42,141 bases of DNA from assembly GCA_050747825.1 (NCBI GenBank), contig JBOGJG010000438.1, positions 1 through 42,141 on the forward strand, written 5' to 3'. This DNA comes from JBOGJG01 sp050747825. GTDB lineage: Bacteria > Acidobacteriota > UBA6911 > RPQK01 > JBOGJG01. Positions 32,365 through 40,160 of the stretch are shown here, piece by piece. The notes under the pieces were generated by a model. The model was not told the DNA's origin and ran no database searches. It saw only the letters and a list, made by a program, of their open reading frames with translations. Positions within the stretch are counted from its first letter, which is position 1, and each line of letters starts with the position of its first letter. The translations under genes and the position numbers were made by a program.

Positions 32365-33471
32365 GTGAAAGTGGAAAAACGGAAAAGAAAGAAGATCGCG
32401 GTCCTTTGCGGCGGCGGGGACTGTCCGGGACTGAATGCCGTGATCCGGGCGGTGGTCAAGACCGCAATCTTTCAATACGGCTGGGAAGTGTGGGGAAGCG
32501 AGGACAGCTTTGACGGATTTATCAAGCCCAGAAAGCTCATTCCTATGACCGTCGATAGTGTCCGAGGTATCCTCCCGCTGGGGGGAACGATGCTCGGCAC
32601 GACCAATAGAGGAAATCCATTCCGTTATCCCGAAAAGGATAAGAAGGGAGAGGTTCGGTTTCGAGACTACTCGCAGCGGGTCATTGATAAGGTCAAGATG
32701 ATGGGGCTGGACGCTCTCATCCTGATTGGAGGCGACGGCACACTGACCATCGGCCAGATGTTTTACGAAGCGGGTCTCCCTGTCATCGGCGTGCCGAAAA
32801 CCATCGACAATGACCTATTGGCAACCGAAGTGACCTTCGGATTTGATACAGCCCTCCACACGGCCACCGAGGCAATCGACAAGATCCACAGCACCGCCGA
32901 AAGCCATGATCGGGTCATGGTGGTTGAAGTGATGGGTCGCAATGCCGGGTGGATTGCACTCGAGTCGGGAATTTCAGGAGGAGCCGATGTGATCCTGATT
33001 CCAGAAATTCCGTTCCGAATCGATAAGGTCTGCGATGCTATTAAGGCCAGAGCCGATGCGGGACAATCCTTTAGCATTATCGTGGTAGCGGAGGGGGCGG
33101 CGCCCGAATCGGGAGGCAAGGTCTACCAGGATCGGGTTCCTGCTGAGGCCGTTCCCAAACTGGGAGGAGTCGGAGCTGTGGTGAGAGACATGGTCCAGGG
33201 AAATGCTCAAGTGGAGACGAGGGTGCTGGTGCTGGGACATCTGCAACGAGGGGGGAGCCCCAGTCCCTTCGATCGTTTTCTGGCCACTCGCTTCGGAGTG
33301 GCCGCAGTGGATCTGGCCGCCCAGGGACAATTCGGCCGCATGGTCAGTCTGAAGTGCGGCGAAATCAGATCGGTCACTATCCAGGCGGCCGTCGATCATC
33401 AGAGACTGGTTGACCCCAAAGGGGAGCGAGTGCGGGCGGCGCGGGCGATCGGCATCTCGTTCGGTATCTGA
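32365..33471 (+). CDS. pfkA: 6-phosphofructokinase
   Basis: About 368 aa from GTG 32365; an ATG at 32293 would add 24 residues unlike any PFK N-terminus. The enzyme phosphorylates fructose-6-phosphate in glycolysis. Motifs are KKIAVLCGGGDCPGLNAVIRA (phosphoryl-donor site), LIGGDGTLTIG (donor specificity), PKTIDNDLLATEVTFGFDTA (catalytic TIDND) and VMGRNAGWIAL. GGDG suggests ATP as donor, whereas the lysine in PKTIDND is typical of pyrophosphate-type or mixed group III enzymes. Such 'GGDGT plus PKTIDND' forms are usually ATP-dependent in actinobacteria. Donor choice is therefore probable but not certain. Confidence 0.93.
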   Translation: MKVEKRKRKKIAVLCGGGDCPGLNAVIRAVVKTAIFQYGWEVWGSEDSFDGFIKPRKLIPMTVDSVRGILPLGGTMLGTTNRGNPFRYPEKDKKGEVRFRDYSQRVIDKVKMMGLDALILIGGDGTLTIGQMFYEAGLPVIGVPKTIDNDLLATEVTFGFDTALHTATEAIDKIHSTAESHDRVMVVEVMGRNAGWIALESGISGGADVILIPEIPFRIDKVCDAIKARADAGQSFSIIVVAEGAAPESGGKVYQDRVPAEAVPKLGGVGAVVRDMVQGNAQVETRVLVLGHLQRGGSPSPFDRFLATRFGVAAVDLAAQGQFGRMVSLKCGEIRSVTIQAAVDHQRLVDPKGERVRAARAIGISFGI

Positions 33472-33510
33472 TATTTCTCCCCTGTGCTAAGATGAGCGCG
33501 GGGAATAGGA

Positions 33511-34263
33511 ATGACTCTTTTTCAGAAGGCAGCCCGCCTGATTGCGCCCATTCTGGTGGCGGCAGGGCTTGTGATCCTGGCGATCGTTTTGCCCTTGATG
33601 CTATCCATTCAGAGTTCGGCCCTTGGGTTGTGGCCTCTTTTTCTGCTGGTCTTTGGTCTCGTTTGGCTGTTTTTCAGGAGCAAGCTGAGCGCCTGGTTCT
33701 CTCCGGTGGCGTTTCTAATCGTGAGCATGCCGCTGCTGGTGCTGTTGCTGGGACTTTATCTCATCCTTCCCAGCGTGGCTGAAGTTCCTGTCACGGCGTC
33801 TCCCTACTTGGATAGCCAAATGGACTGGATACCAGAGGGAGAGCGGGAGCCGATTGATCTGTCCGGCACCTTGCAAACTCTGGATGGAACAGAAGTCTCC
33901 TTGAAGAATTTTAGCGATAAGGCGTTATTCTTGAACATCTGGGCGACCTGGTGCGGCCCTTGCCGGCAGGAGATGCCCAGCATGGCCGTTCTTTATGAAA
34001 AGCTTTCGGGCCAGGGGCTCTCCGTGGTGGCAGTGACCGATGAGGATCCGGCGACTGTCCGGGAGTTCCTGAGCAGAAATCCTTATCCTTTCACCGTCCT
34101 GATCGATACCAATCAGACGCTCATGGAAAGGTTTCAAATCTACTCCTTACCGACTACTTTTGTTATTGACAGTCAGGATCGGCTGGCCCTTCACCATATT
34201 GGAGCTCACGACTGGGACTCGGATCCGGTAGTGAACCGATTCGTTCAGTTGATGGGTCAATGA
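33511..34263 (+). CDS. membrane-anchored TlpA-like thioredoxin-fold protein
   Basis: This 250-aa protein has three predicted helices in the first 90 residues (about 10-33, 38-56 and 64-88). The thioredoxin-fold domain (about 110-250) follows, with the active site WCGPC (C148, C151) in FLNIWATWCGPCRQEMPSM and the cis-proline segment SLPTTFVID. TlpA/ResA-type proteins act outside the membrane as disulfide reductants, for instance in cytochrome c maturation. The stop overlaps the thrC start (ATGA), so the two are translationally coupled although functionally unrelated. Confidence 0.9.
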   Translation: MTLFQKAARLIAPILVAAGLVILAIVLPLMLSIQSSALGLWPLFLLVFGLVWLFFRSKLSAWFSPVAFLIVSMPLLVLLLGLYLILPSVAEVPVTASPYLDSQMDWIPEGEREPIDLSGTLQTLDGTEVSLKNFSDKALFLNIWATWCGPCRQEMPSMAVLYEKLSGQGLSVVAVTDEDPATVREFLSRNPYPFTVLIDTNQTLMERFQIYSLPTTFVIDSQDRLALHHIGAHDWDSDPVVNRFVQLMGQ

Positions 34264-35624
34264 ACCCGCCCTATTTTTTTCGCTGCATCAGCGAAACGTG
34301 CCGCAAAGAGTTTGATATCTCAGGCAAGCTCTATCAGTGCCCTGCCTGTGGCGATCTCCTGGATATTGAGTTTAAGTTTCCCGATTTTGCCCCGGATGAG
34401 TTGAAAAGTGTATTCCGGCAGAGACGGCTCTCCAATGATCGGCTGGATATCAGCGGCGTCTGGCGCTACCGCGAGCTTCTCCCTTTTGCCGAAGAGGATT
34501 TTTCTCAAATCGTGACTATGGGTGAAGGAAACAATCCAGTGCTGGATGCTCCGCACAGTGCCCAATACGTCGGTCTCAAAGGGCTTAAGGTTAAGCACCT
34601 GGGCTGGAACCCGAGCGGTTCCTTTAAGGATTACGGCATGACCGTGGCCATCTCCCAGGCCCGAAAGCTGCAGTCGCGCGCCGTAGCCTGCGCCTCCACG
34701 GGCAACACCTCGGCCTCTATGGCTGCCTACTGTGCGCGAACCGATCTGAAAGCCATTGTCTTCATTCCGGAGGGACAGATTGCCTATGGCAAGTTGTCGC
34801 AGACTCTCGACTACGGAGCAGTGACCGTGCAGATCAAGGGCGATTTCGATGCGGCCATGGCCCTGGTGCGAGAGCTTTCCGATGAAGCCGAACTGTACCT
34901 CATGAACTCGATTAACCCGTTTCGCCTGGAAGGGCAGAAGACGGTCATGGTCGATCTGTTCGATCAACTCGACTGGAAAATTCCCGACCGGATCATGGTT
35001 CCTGGTGGGAATCTCGGAAACAGCTCCTCCTACGGAAAGGCCCTGATGGAACTGAAGCAGCTCGGGCTGATTGCTAAAGTTCCCCGGATTACGATCATCC
35101 AGGCCAGCGGCGCCGATGCCCTTTACAGGACCCTGGTGACCAGTTCCAGAGAACTGGTCCCGGTTCAGGACGCCTGGACTTTGGCCAGCGCCATCAAAAT
35201 CGGCCGCCCGATCAGTTGGAAAAAAGCGATGCGCGCGCTCAGTTTCAGCGACGGCTGGTGCGACAATGTCAGCGAGCAGGAGATTGCTGATGCCAAGGCG
35301 GTCCTGGGCCGGGATGGGATCGGTTGCGAGCCCGCCTCTGCCACCACCGTGGCCGGACTGAAAAAGCTCATGACGCTTTCACGAAGCAAAGGCCACGACG
35401 TCACGATTGATCCCGACGAGGACGTGGTCGCTCTTCTCACGGGGCATCAGTTGAAGGATCCCGAATACACGGTCAACTATCACCTGGACAATCTTTACGA
35501 GCACGCCCTCTACCAAAACATCCTCGTGGAGAAGTCAGGAAAGCTCACCTCCACTCATTCCAACAGTCCTGTTGTGGTCGAAGCAGACAAGCGGCAGATC
35601 CTGGAGCTCCTGGAGCTGTCCTAG
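34260..35624 (+). CDS. thrC: threonine synthase
   Basis: This 454-aa PLP enzyme converts O-phosphohomoserine to threonine. The PLP lysine is K123 in NPSGSFKDYGMT. The phosphate loop is in MVPGGNLGNSS, and STGNTSASMAAYCA is the substrate-site motif. An N-terminal zinc-ribbon-like module (C9, C14, C27, C30) is found in the ThrC group of several bacteria and archaea. Length is normal. Its TAG stop (35622-35624) is the first triplet of a GTTCCAA-family heptamer element. Confidence 0.95.
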   Translation: MNPPYFFRCISETCRKEFDISGKLYQCPACGDLLDIEFKFPDFAPDELKSVFRQRRLSNDRLDISGVWRYRELLPFAEEDFSQIVTMGEGNNPVLDAPHSAQYVGLKGLKVKHLGWNPSGSFKDYGMTVAISQARKLQSRAVACASTGNTSASMAAYCARTDLKAIVFIPEGQIAYGKLSQTLDYGAVTVQIKGDFDAAMALVRELSDEAELYLMNSINPFRLEGQKTVMVDLFDQLDWKIPDRIMVPGGNLGNSSSYGKALMELKQLGLIAKVPRITIIQASGADALYRTLVTSSRELVPVQDAWTLASAIKIGRPISWKKAMRALSFSDGWCDNVSEQEIADAKAVLGRDGIGCEPASATTVAGLKKLMTLSRSKGHDVTIDPDEDVVALLTGHQLKDPEYTVNYHLDNLYEHALYQNILVEKSGKLTSTHSNSPVVVEADKRQILELLELS

Positions 35625-35704
35625 TTCCAAGTTCCTAGTTCCAAGTTCCAAGCTTCGCAGCTTGCTCTATTCCCTCTCTTGGCTCTCAGCTTGATCTTGG
35701 AACC
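35622..35704. repeat. heptamer hairpin element, GTTCCAA family, copy 2
   Basis: TAGTTCC, AAGTTCC, TAGTTCC, AAGTTCC and AAGCTTC run in 7-bp steps from the thrC stop codon. A shorter inverted partner (CTTGATCTTGGAACC) ends at 35704. The same unit builds the element at 8520-8631. The next gene in the same direction starts 67 bp downstream. Confidence 0.85.
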
Positions 35705-35771
35705 GACAGCCTCAACGATATGTTATCCTGTCCTCAAGGCAGTAATCTTAACCACTCGAAACGGAGAATCA

Positions 35772-37241
35772 ATGAGACCGACCACTCTTGGCCAGTTGAA
35801 ACGTGAGAGAGGCGTGCCCAGCTGTTTCCGATCAGTGAAGGATGAGGTCCGCCAAAACCTCATTTGTAAGCTCAGGCGCAATGAGAGGCTTTTCCCCGGG
35901 ATCGTGGGATACGAAGAGAGCGTTATTCCCTCGATTGTCAACGCCCTACTGTCCCGCCATCACCTGATCCTTCTGGGACTGCGAGGGCAGGCGAAAAGCC
36001 GAATTCTGCGGGCTGTTACGGAATTTCTTGACGATGAGATTCCCTGTGTCGCCGGATCGGAGATCAACGACGACCCCTTTTTTCCCATCAGCGCATACGC
36101 CAGAAAGCGAATTGCCGAAGAGGGAGATGACGTGCCGATCACCTATGTATCACGTGAGGAGCGCTACGTCGAAAAGCTGGCGACTCCGGATGTCACCGTG
36201 GCCGATATCATCGGAGACCTTGATCCCATCAAAGCGGCCAAGAGCGGAAGGGAGCTTTCGGCTCACGAGAATATTCATTTCGGACTCCTGCCTCGGGCCC
36301 ACCGGGGCATCTTTGCTATCAATGAGCTCCCCGACCTGGCGCCCAAGATCCAGGTGGCGCTTTTCAATATCATGCAGGAAGGGGACGTGCAGATTAAAGG
36401 CTTCCCGATCCGACTGCCCCTTGATGTGATGATGGTGTTTTCGGCCAATCCCGAGGACTACACAGCGCGGGGGAAGATCATTACTCCTTTAAAGGACAGA
36501 ATCGGTTCGGAAATCAGGACTCACTATCCGGAGCAGATCGAAGACGGCATCCAGATAACCGTTCAGGAGTCTTGGCTCCGGCGGGGAGACGATCGGCAGA
36601 TGCTGATTCCCGATTACATCCAGGAAATCGTGGAGTGGGTGGCCTTTCACGGACGCCAGGATAATCGAATTGATAAGCGTTCAGGCGTCAGCCAGCGGCT
36701 GCCGATTACCTGTCTTGAGAATGCTGCCAGCAATGCTGAGCGCCGGGCACTCGCAGCCGGAGAAGATAGGGCGGTGGTGAGAATCTCCGACATCTACGCT
36801 TCCATCCCTTCCATCACCGGAAAGCTCGAACTGGAATATGAAGGAGAGTTGAAGGGCGCCGATGCCATCGCCCGCGAGCTGATCCAGGCTTCCGTACTGC
36901 GGACTTTTAAGAAGCACTTCCAAAACCAGGATTTCGACCAGATTGTCCAGTGGTTTAACCTCGGCGGAGAGCTTAAGGTGAGTGATCAGACTCCCGCCTC
37001 CGAATATCTGCGAAAAGTCCAGGCTATCCAGGGCCTGGAGGAAGTAGTCGGCCGTTTCAAGACTTCGCGAAGAGGCGAAGCCGAAAAGGCCGTTTCTTTG
37101 GTGGAGTTCGTTCTGGAGGGGCTGTATGCTCACAAAAAGCTCAGCCGTAATGACGAGCGCGGGTATTTCAAGGAAGCCGACGAGATGGGTGAGGATTTCT
37201 TTGGGGATTTTCCACAGAACCGAAAAAGTTCTTTTAACTGA
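35772..37241 (+). CDS. MoxR/magnesium-chelatase-I-like AAA+ ATPase
   Basis: About 489 aa from ATG 35772, with a GGAGA ribosome site. The longer frame from 35679 is rejected because it translates repeat sequence. Walker A is unusual: LLGLRGQAKSR (69-76) has Ala instead of the usual second Gly. Walker B is GIFAINELPDL with Asn-Glu instead of Asp-Glu. A sensor-like VFSANPEDYTARGKIITPLKDRIGSEI follows. Such proteins work with VWA partners as chaperones for metal insertion or complex assembly (BchI/BchD, RavA/ViaA). The VWA gene follows 10 bp downstream, so a two-protein machine is very likely; its target is unknown. Confidence 0.88.
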   Translation: MRPTTLGQLKRERGVPSCFRSVKDEVRQNLICKLRRNERLFPGIVGYEESVIPSIVNALLSRHHLILLGLRGQAKSRILRAVTEFLDDEIPCVAGSEINDDPFFPISAYARKRIAEEGDDVPITYVSREERYVEKLATPDVTVADIIGDLDPIKAAKSGRELSAHENIHFGLLPRAHRGIFAINELPDLAPKIQVALFNIMQEGDVQIKGFPIRLPLDVMMVFSANPEDYTARGKIITPLKDRIGSEIRTHYPEQIEDGIQITVQESWLRRGDDRQMLIPDYIQEIVEWVAFHGRQDNRIDKRSGVSQRLPITCLENAASNAERRALAAGEDRAVVRISDIYASIPSITGKLELEYEGELKGADAIARELIQASVLRTFKKHFQNQDFDQIVQWFNLGGELKVSDQTPASEYLRKVQAIQGLEEVVGRFKTSRRGEAEKAVSLVEFVLEGLYAHKKLSRNDERGYFKEADEMGEDFFGDFPQNRKSSFN

Positions 37242-37251
37242 CCGAAGAGAT

Positions 37252-38508
37252 ATGAGCAGATTTCGCTACACCAAGTACATTCCAAACCCTCTGGATAGCA
37301 TCGATCTGCAGTCGCTGATGGATCAGCTCAAAGATTTTTTCCTGCAGAGCGGGTTCTACTCACGTTTTTATCCCTCCAGCAGTTCGGATCAGACATTGGA
37401 GGACCTGTACCAGGCTCTGGCCGAGATCCTGTCTGAGAATGATTCCCTGCCGGAGGAGTGGCGCGAGGCCCTGGAACAATATGCCGAAAAGTTCCCAGAT
37501 GGCCGCTTACCCGAAGACGTCCAGGATTTTCTCAATCAATTGATCGAGCGGCTCATGCAGGAGGGCTATCTGCGGGCTTCGGAAGAAGGTCTGGGAAAGC
37601 CTCCCCGGGAGGGCGAGGGGAGCGAGGGAAATCCGACTCGCAACGTCAAGTTCGAACTGACTGACAAGAGTATCGACTTCCTAGGGTACAAGACACTGCG
37701 CGAGCTGATGAGCTCGAAAGGACGCAGCAGCTTTGGGCGTCACCAAACTTTCGAGCTTTCCACGGGGGTGGAAGCCGATGCTCATAGCCGCCCTTACGAG
37801 TTCGGGGATACGTTGAACCTGGATGCCGGCGCTACGCTAATGAATTCAGTCCGCCGCGAGGGTCTTGGAGTGCCCTTGAACCTGGAGTACAGCGACCTCA
37901 TGGTCTACCAGAGTGAGTACCAGAGTTCCTGTGCCACGGTGCTGATGCTGGATTGCAGCCACAGTATGATTCTCTATGGCGAAGATCGCTTCACGCCGGC
38001 CAAGAAGGTGGCTCTGGCGCTGGCTCACCTCATCCGCAGCCAATTTCCGGGGGATTCGCTGGAAGTTGTGCTCTTTCACGATTCCGCCGAGAAGATTCCC
38101 CTGGGCAGGCTGGCTTCCGTAAAAGTTGGCCCTTATCACACCAACACGTGCGAAGGACTGCGCCTGGCCCGGCGCAGTCTCATGGGGCAAAAAAAGGATA
38201 TGCGCCAGATCATCATGATTACGGATGGGAAACCATCAGCCATTACGCTGCCCGAGGGGAGGATTTATAAAAATCCCTTCGGCCTGGACCCCATGATTCT
38301 GCAGGAAACCTATGCGGAGGTCGCGAATTGCCGCAAAGCGGGTATTTTAATTAACACCTTCATGCTTGCGCGGGACTACTATCTGGTCGATTTCGTCAAG
38401 AAGGTCTCGCAGATCTGCCGGGGCAAAGCTTACTTTACGACCACCGTCAATTTAGCCAATTACATCCTGATGGATTTCATGACCAAAAAGACGAAGACGG
38501 TCCACTGA
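37252..38508 (+). CDS. VWA-domain protein, partner of the AAA+ ATPase
   Basis: 418 aa from ATG 37252; upstream in-frame starts lie inside the ATPase gene. The N-terminal half (about 1-225) is helical and charged, with an acidic/proline-glycine stretch (PPREGEGSEGNPTR). The von Willebrand A domain starts at ATVLMLDCSHSM, with the metal-site motif DxSxS at D234, S236 and S238. It also has PYHTNTCEGL (second metal-site loop) and MITDGKPSA. Such proteins pair with MoxR-type ATPases (as BchD does with BchI). Tight spacing to the ATPase (10 bp) and sigma factor (39 bp) suggests one transcript. Confidence 0.9.
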   Translation: MSRFRYTKYIPNPLDSIDLQSLMDQLKDFFLQSGFYSRFYPSSSSDQTLEDLYQALAEILSENDSLPEEWREALEQYAEKFPDGRLPEDVQDFLNQLIERLMQEGYLRASEEGLGKPPREGEGSEGNPTRNVKFELTDKSIDFLGYKTLRELMSSKGRSSFGRHQTFELSTGVEADAHSRPYEFGDTLNLDAGATLMNSVRREGLGVPLNLEYSDLMVYQSEYQSSCATVLMLDCSHSMILYGEDRFTPAKKVALALAHLIRSQFPGDSLEVVLFHDSAEKIPLGRLASVKVGPYHTNTCEGLRLARRSLMGQKKDMRQIIMITDGKPSAITLPEGRIYKNPFGLDPMILQETYAEVANCRKAGILINTFMLARDYYLVDFVKKVSQICRGKAYFTTTVNLANYILMDFMTKKTKTVH

Positions 38509-38547
38509 CATTCGTCAGGTTTTTCCCGGTACTCCATTTTTATTAAT

Positions 38548-39564
38548 ATGCGTGCTATGCGTTCAAGAACACGAAAAATAAAGGAACCTGAGCTGGGCGA
38601 AACCGTGCAGCCTGGAGAGGGAGAGGACCCGAGCCCGGAACTGGTCGAGTCTCTGTTCAAGCACAAGGAGGAGGAACTCCCTCCCGAAGAGCAGACCAAA
38701 CTCGTCAGGCTCGACCCCCTTCGCAAATATCTCCTGGAGATCAGCCAGTTTGAGCCGCTCTCTGCGGAGGAAGAGCGCGAGCTGGCGGTCCGCTATCTCG
38801 AAGAGGGCGATCAAGCGGCCGGATATCGGCTGGTCACTTCCAATCTGAAGCTGGTCGTGAAGATCGCCATGCTTTATCGCCGTGTATACATCAATGTCAT
38901 GGACCTGATTCAGGAAGGAAATATTGGCCTGATTGAGGCCGTCAAACGATTCGATCCTGACAAAGGGGCGCGGCTGCCTACCTATGCGGCCTGGTGGATC
39001 AAGGCCTATATCATCAAATTTATTCTGGACAACTTCCGGATTGTCCGTGTGGGGACAACCAACGAACGGCGCAAGTTGCTGTTTAACCTGCGCAAAGAAA
39101 AAGAGAAATTGCGCCTGCAGGGGATTGATCCGACCCCTCAGCTCATTGCCAAGAGGCTGAACGTCAGTCCGGAGGAAGTGCAGGCGGTCGAGCATACCAT
39201 CGAGTCGAGCGATCTGAGCCTGGATGATCGAGCCGGCACGGACGACGATTCGATTCGATATCTGGACACTCTGGTGGCGACCGGCGAGTTGATTGACGAA
39301 CAGATCGCCCGCGGAGAGCTTCAGCGCCTGTTCAACGAAAAGATTCAGGAATTCGCCGAGACACTCAACGAGAGAGAGCGCGTCATCCTGCAGGAGCGGC
39401 TCATTGCCGAGGATCCGAAAACCTTGCAGGAAATCGCGGGCCGATTCGGAGTCACGCGAGAAGCCATCCGGCTCAGCGAAAAGGCCCTGGTTCAAAAAAT
39501 AAAATCCTACATGCAGGAGGCCCTGAGGAAGGTTACGGACGTCGAATTCAACCTCATCGGCTGA
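38548..39564 (+). CDS. rpoH: sigma-32-like RNA polymerase sigma factor
   Basis: A 338-aa sigma-70-family factor with an N-terminal charged extension (about 1-50). It lacks the long non-conserved region of RpoD. Region 1.2 (DPLRKYLLEISQFEPLSAEEERELA), region 2 (LVTSNLKLVVKIAMLYRRVYINVMDLIQEGNIGLIEAVKRFDP and RLPTYAAWWIKAYIIKFIL), the RpoH-type box (TTNERRKLLFNLRKEKEKL) and region 4 (QEIAGRFGVTREAIRLSEKAL) are all recognisable. The RKLLFNLRK box points to heat-shock or related alternative sigma factors. Start ATG 38548 or 38557; neither has a good ribosome site. It probably shares a transcript with the AAA/VWA pair. Confidence 0.85.
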   Translation: MRAMRSRTRKIKEPELGETVQPGEGEDPSPELVESLFKHKEEELPPEEQTKLVRLDPLRKYLLEISQFEPLSAEEERELAVRYLEEGDQAAGYRLVTSNLKLVVKIAMLYRRVYINVMDLIQEGNIGLIEAVKRFDPDKGARLPTYAAWWIKAYIIKFILDNFRIVRVGTTNERRKLLFNLRKEKEKLRLQGIDPTPQLIAKRLNVSPEEVQAVEHTIESSDLSLDDRAGTDDDSIRYLDTLVATGELIDEQIARGELQRLFNEKIQEFAETLNERERVILQERLIAEDPKTLQEIAGRFGVTREAIRLSEKALVQKIKSYMQEALRKVTDVEFNLIG

Positions 39565-39679
39565 AGCCTGCAACTTCTGCTATCAAGCTGCGTCTGAAGG
39601 ATTGGCCCGCAGAGTTCATCTTCTGGCCAGAACCTGAATTGAGGTCACTGAATACTTACATTGAGACTGTATTTTTTTC

Positions 39680-39707
39680 TTGACTCCAGGAAATAGGGGC
39701 GTATGAT
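39680..39707 (+). promoter_or_regulatory. sigma-70-type promoter of the 61-aa zinc-ribbon gene
   Basis: TTGACT (39680-39685) and TATGAT (39702-39707) are 16 bp apart, an almost perfect consensus match. The start codon is 31 bp downstream after an AAAGGAGG ribosome site. Confidence 0.7.
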
Positions 39708-39737
39708 TACCGTTTTTTGACGTAAAGGAGGATCGCG

Positions 39738-39923
39738 ATGGCAGAAAAGATCAGCAAAACAGCGCGCGCAAGCATGAATCAGAAGGGTAACGCCGGTACG
39801 GCCCGTCTTTGTCCGCAGTGTGGTACCGCTCTGGTGGCCACGAAGGTGATTCGAAGCGCCAGCCAACCCGGTGGAATGTACTGGGTGTGCGCGAAAGACA
39901 ATTACCGCGCCAAGACGCGCTAG
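39738..39923 (+). CDS. 61-aa basic zinc-ribbon-like protein
   Basis: MAEKISKTARASMNQKGNAG begins a small, lysine/arginine-rich protein with CPQCGTALVATKVIRSASQP and WVCAKDNYRAKTR. Two or three cysteines (C33, C36, C53) suggest a metal-binding ribbon, with a fourth ligand missing or replaced. I do not recognise a named family; it could be a ribosome- or nucleic-acid-associated protein. A strong promoter and a perfect AAAGGAGG site argue for high expression. The TAG stop is the first triplet of MITE copy 2, so the original C-terminus may have been longer. Confidence 0.75.
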   Translation: MAEKISKTARASMNQKGNAGTARLCPQCGTALVATKVIRSASQPGGMYWVCAKDNYRAKTR

Positions 39924-40097
39924 TGCTTCGTAACATAAATAAGTGCGCAATCGCTGGAGGCGATTTGACCCGTCTTCAGCGTTGCTCGTCAGTTGCCTAT
40001 TCCCGATAGGCGCCTTCCTCGCGCCTCGCCATCAGACCGCACCCATAGGGTACCCGGCTCGCGACGATAGCACACTTATTTATGTTACGAAGCACTA
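39921..40097. mobile_element. MITE copy 2 (177 bp)
   Basis: The same terminal inverted repeats as copy 1 (TAGTGCTTCGTAACATAAAT...). The left end is like the right end of copy 1 and vice versa, whereas the central core (TCTTCAGCGTTGCTCGTCAG...) keeps the same direction in both. The core is therefore inverted relative to the ends between the copies. Flanks read CTAG at both edges, consistent with a TA duplication at a CTAG target. Confidence 0.85.
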
Positions 40098-40102
40098 GAT
40101 AT

Positions 40103-40155
40103 TGACCGCTGACCTGCTGACCGCTGACCATCTTCGAAGGGGTCAGTGGTCAGTT
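40103..40155. repeat. heptamer hairpin element, TGACCGC family, copy 2
   Basis: TGACCGC, TGACCTGC, TGACCGC and TGACC are followed by a 10-nt loop and the inverted GGGTCAGTGGTCAG. The unit equals that of the 88-488 array. The queA stop (40161-40163) is 8 bp outside it, so here the element does not itself supply the stop. Confidence 0.85.
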
Positions 40156-40160
40156 CATAC

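Noticed and set aside
37126..37251. Upstream start of the VWA gene inside the ATPase gene
   Set aside because: Would require 42 extra residues in a shadow frame of the ATPase gene; ATG 37252 begins the natural protein.
38563..39573. 336-residue minus-strand open frame opposite the sigma factor gene
   Set aside because: Mirror of a strongly conserved sigma-factor gene; high-GC antisense frames often stay open.
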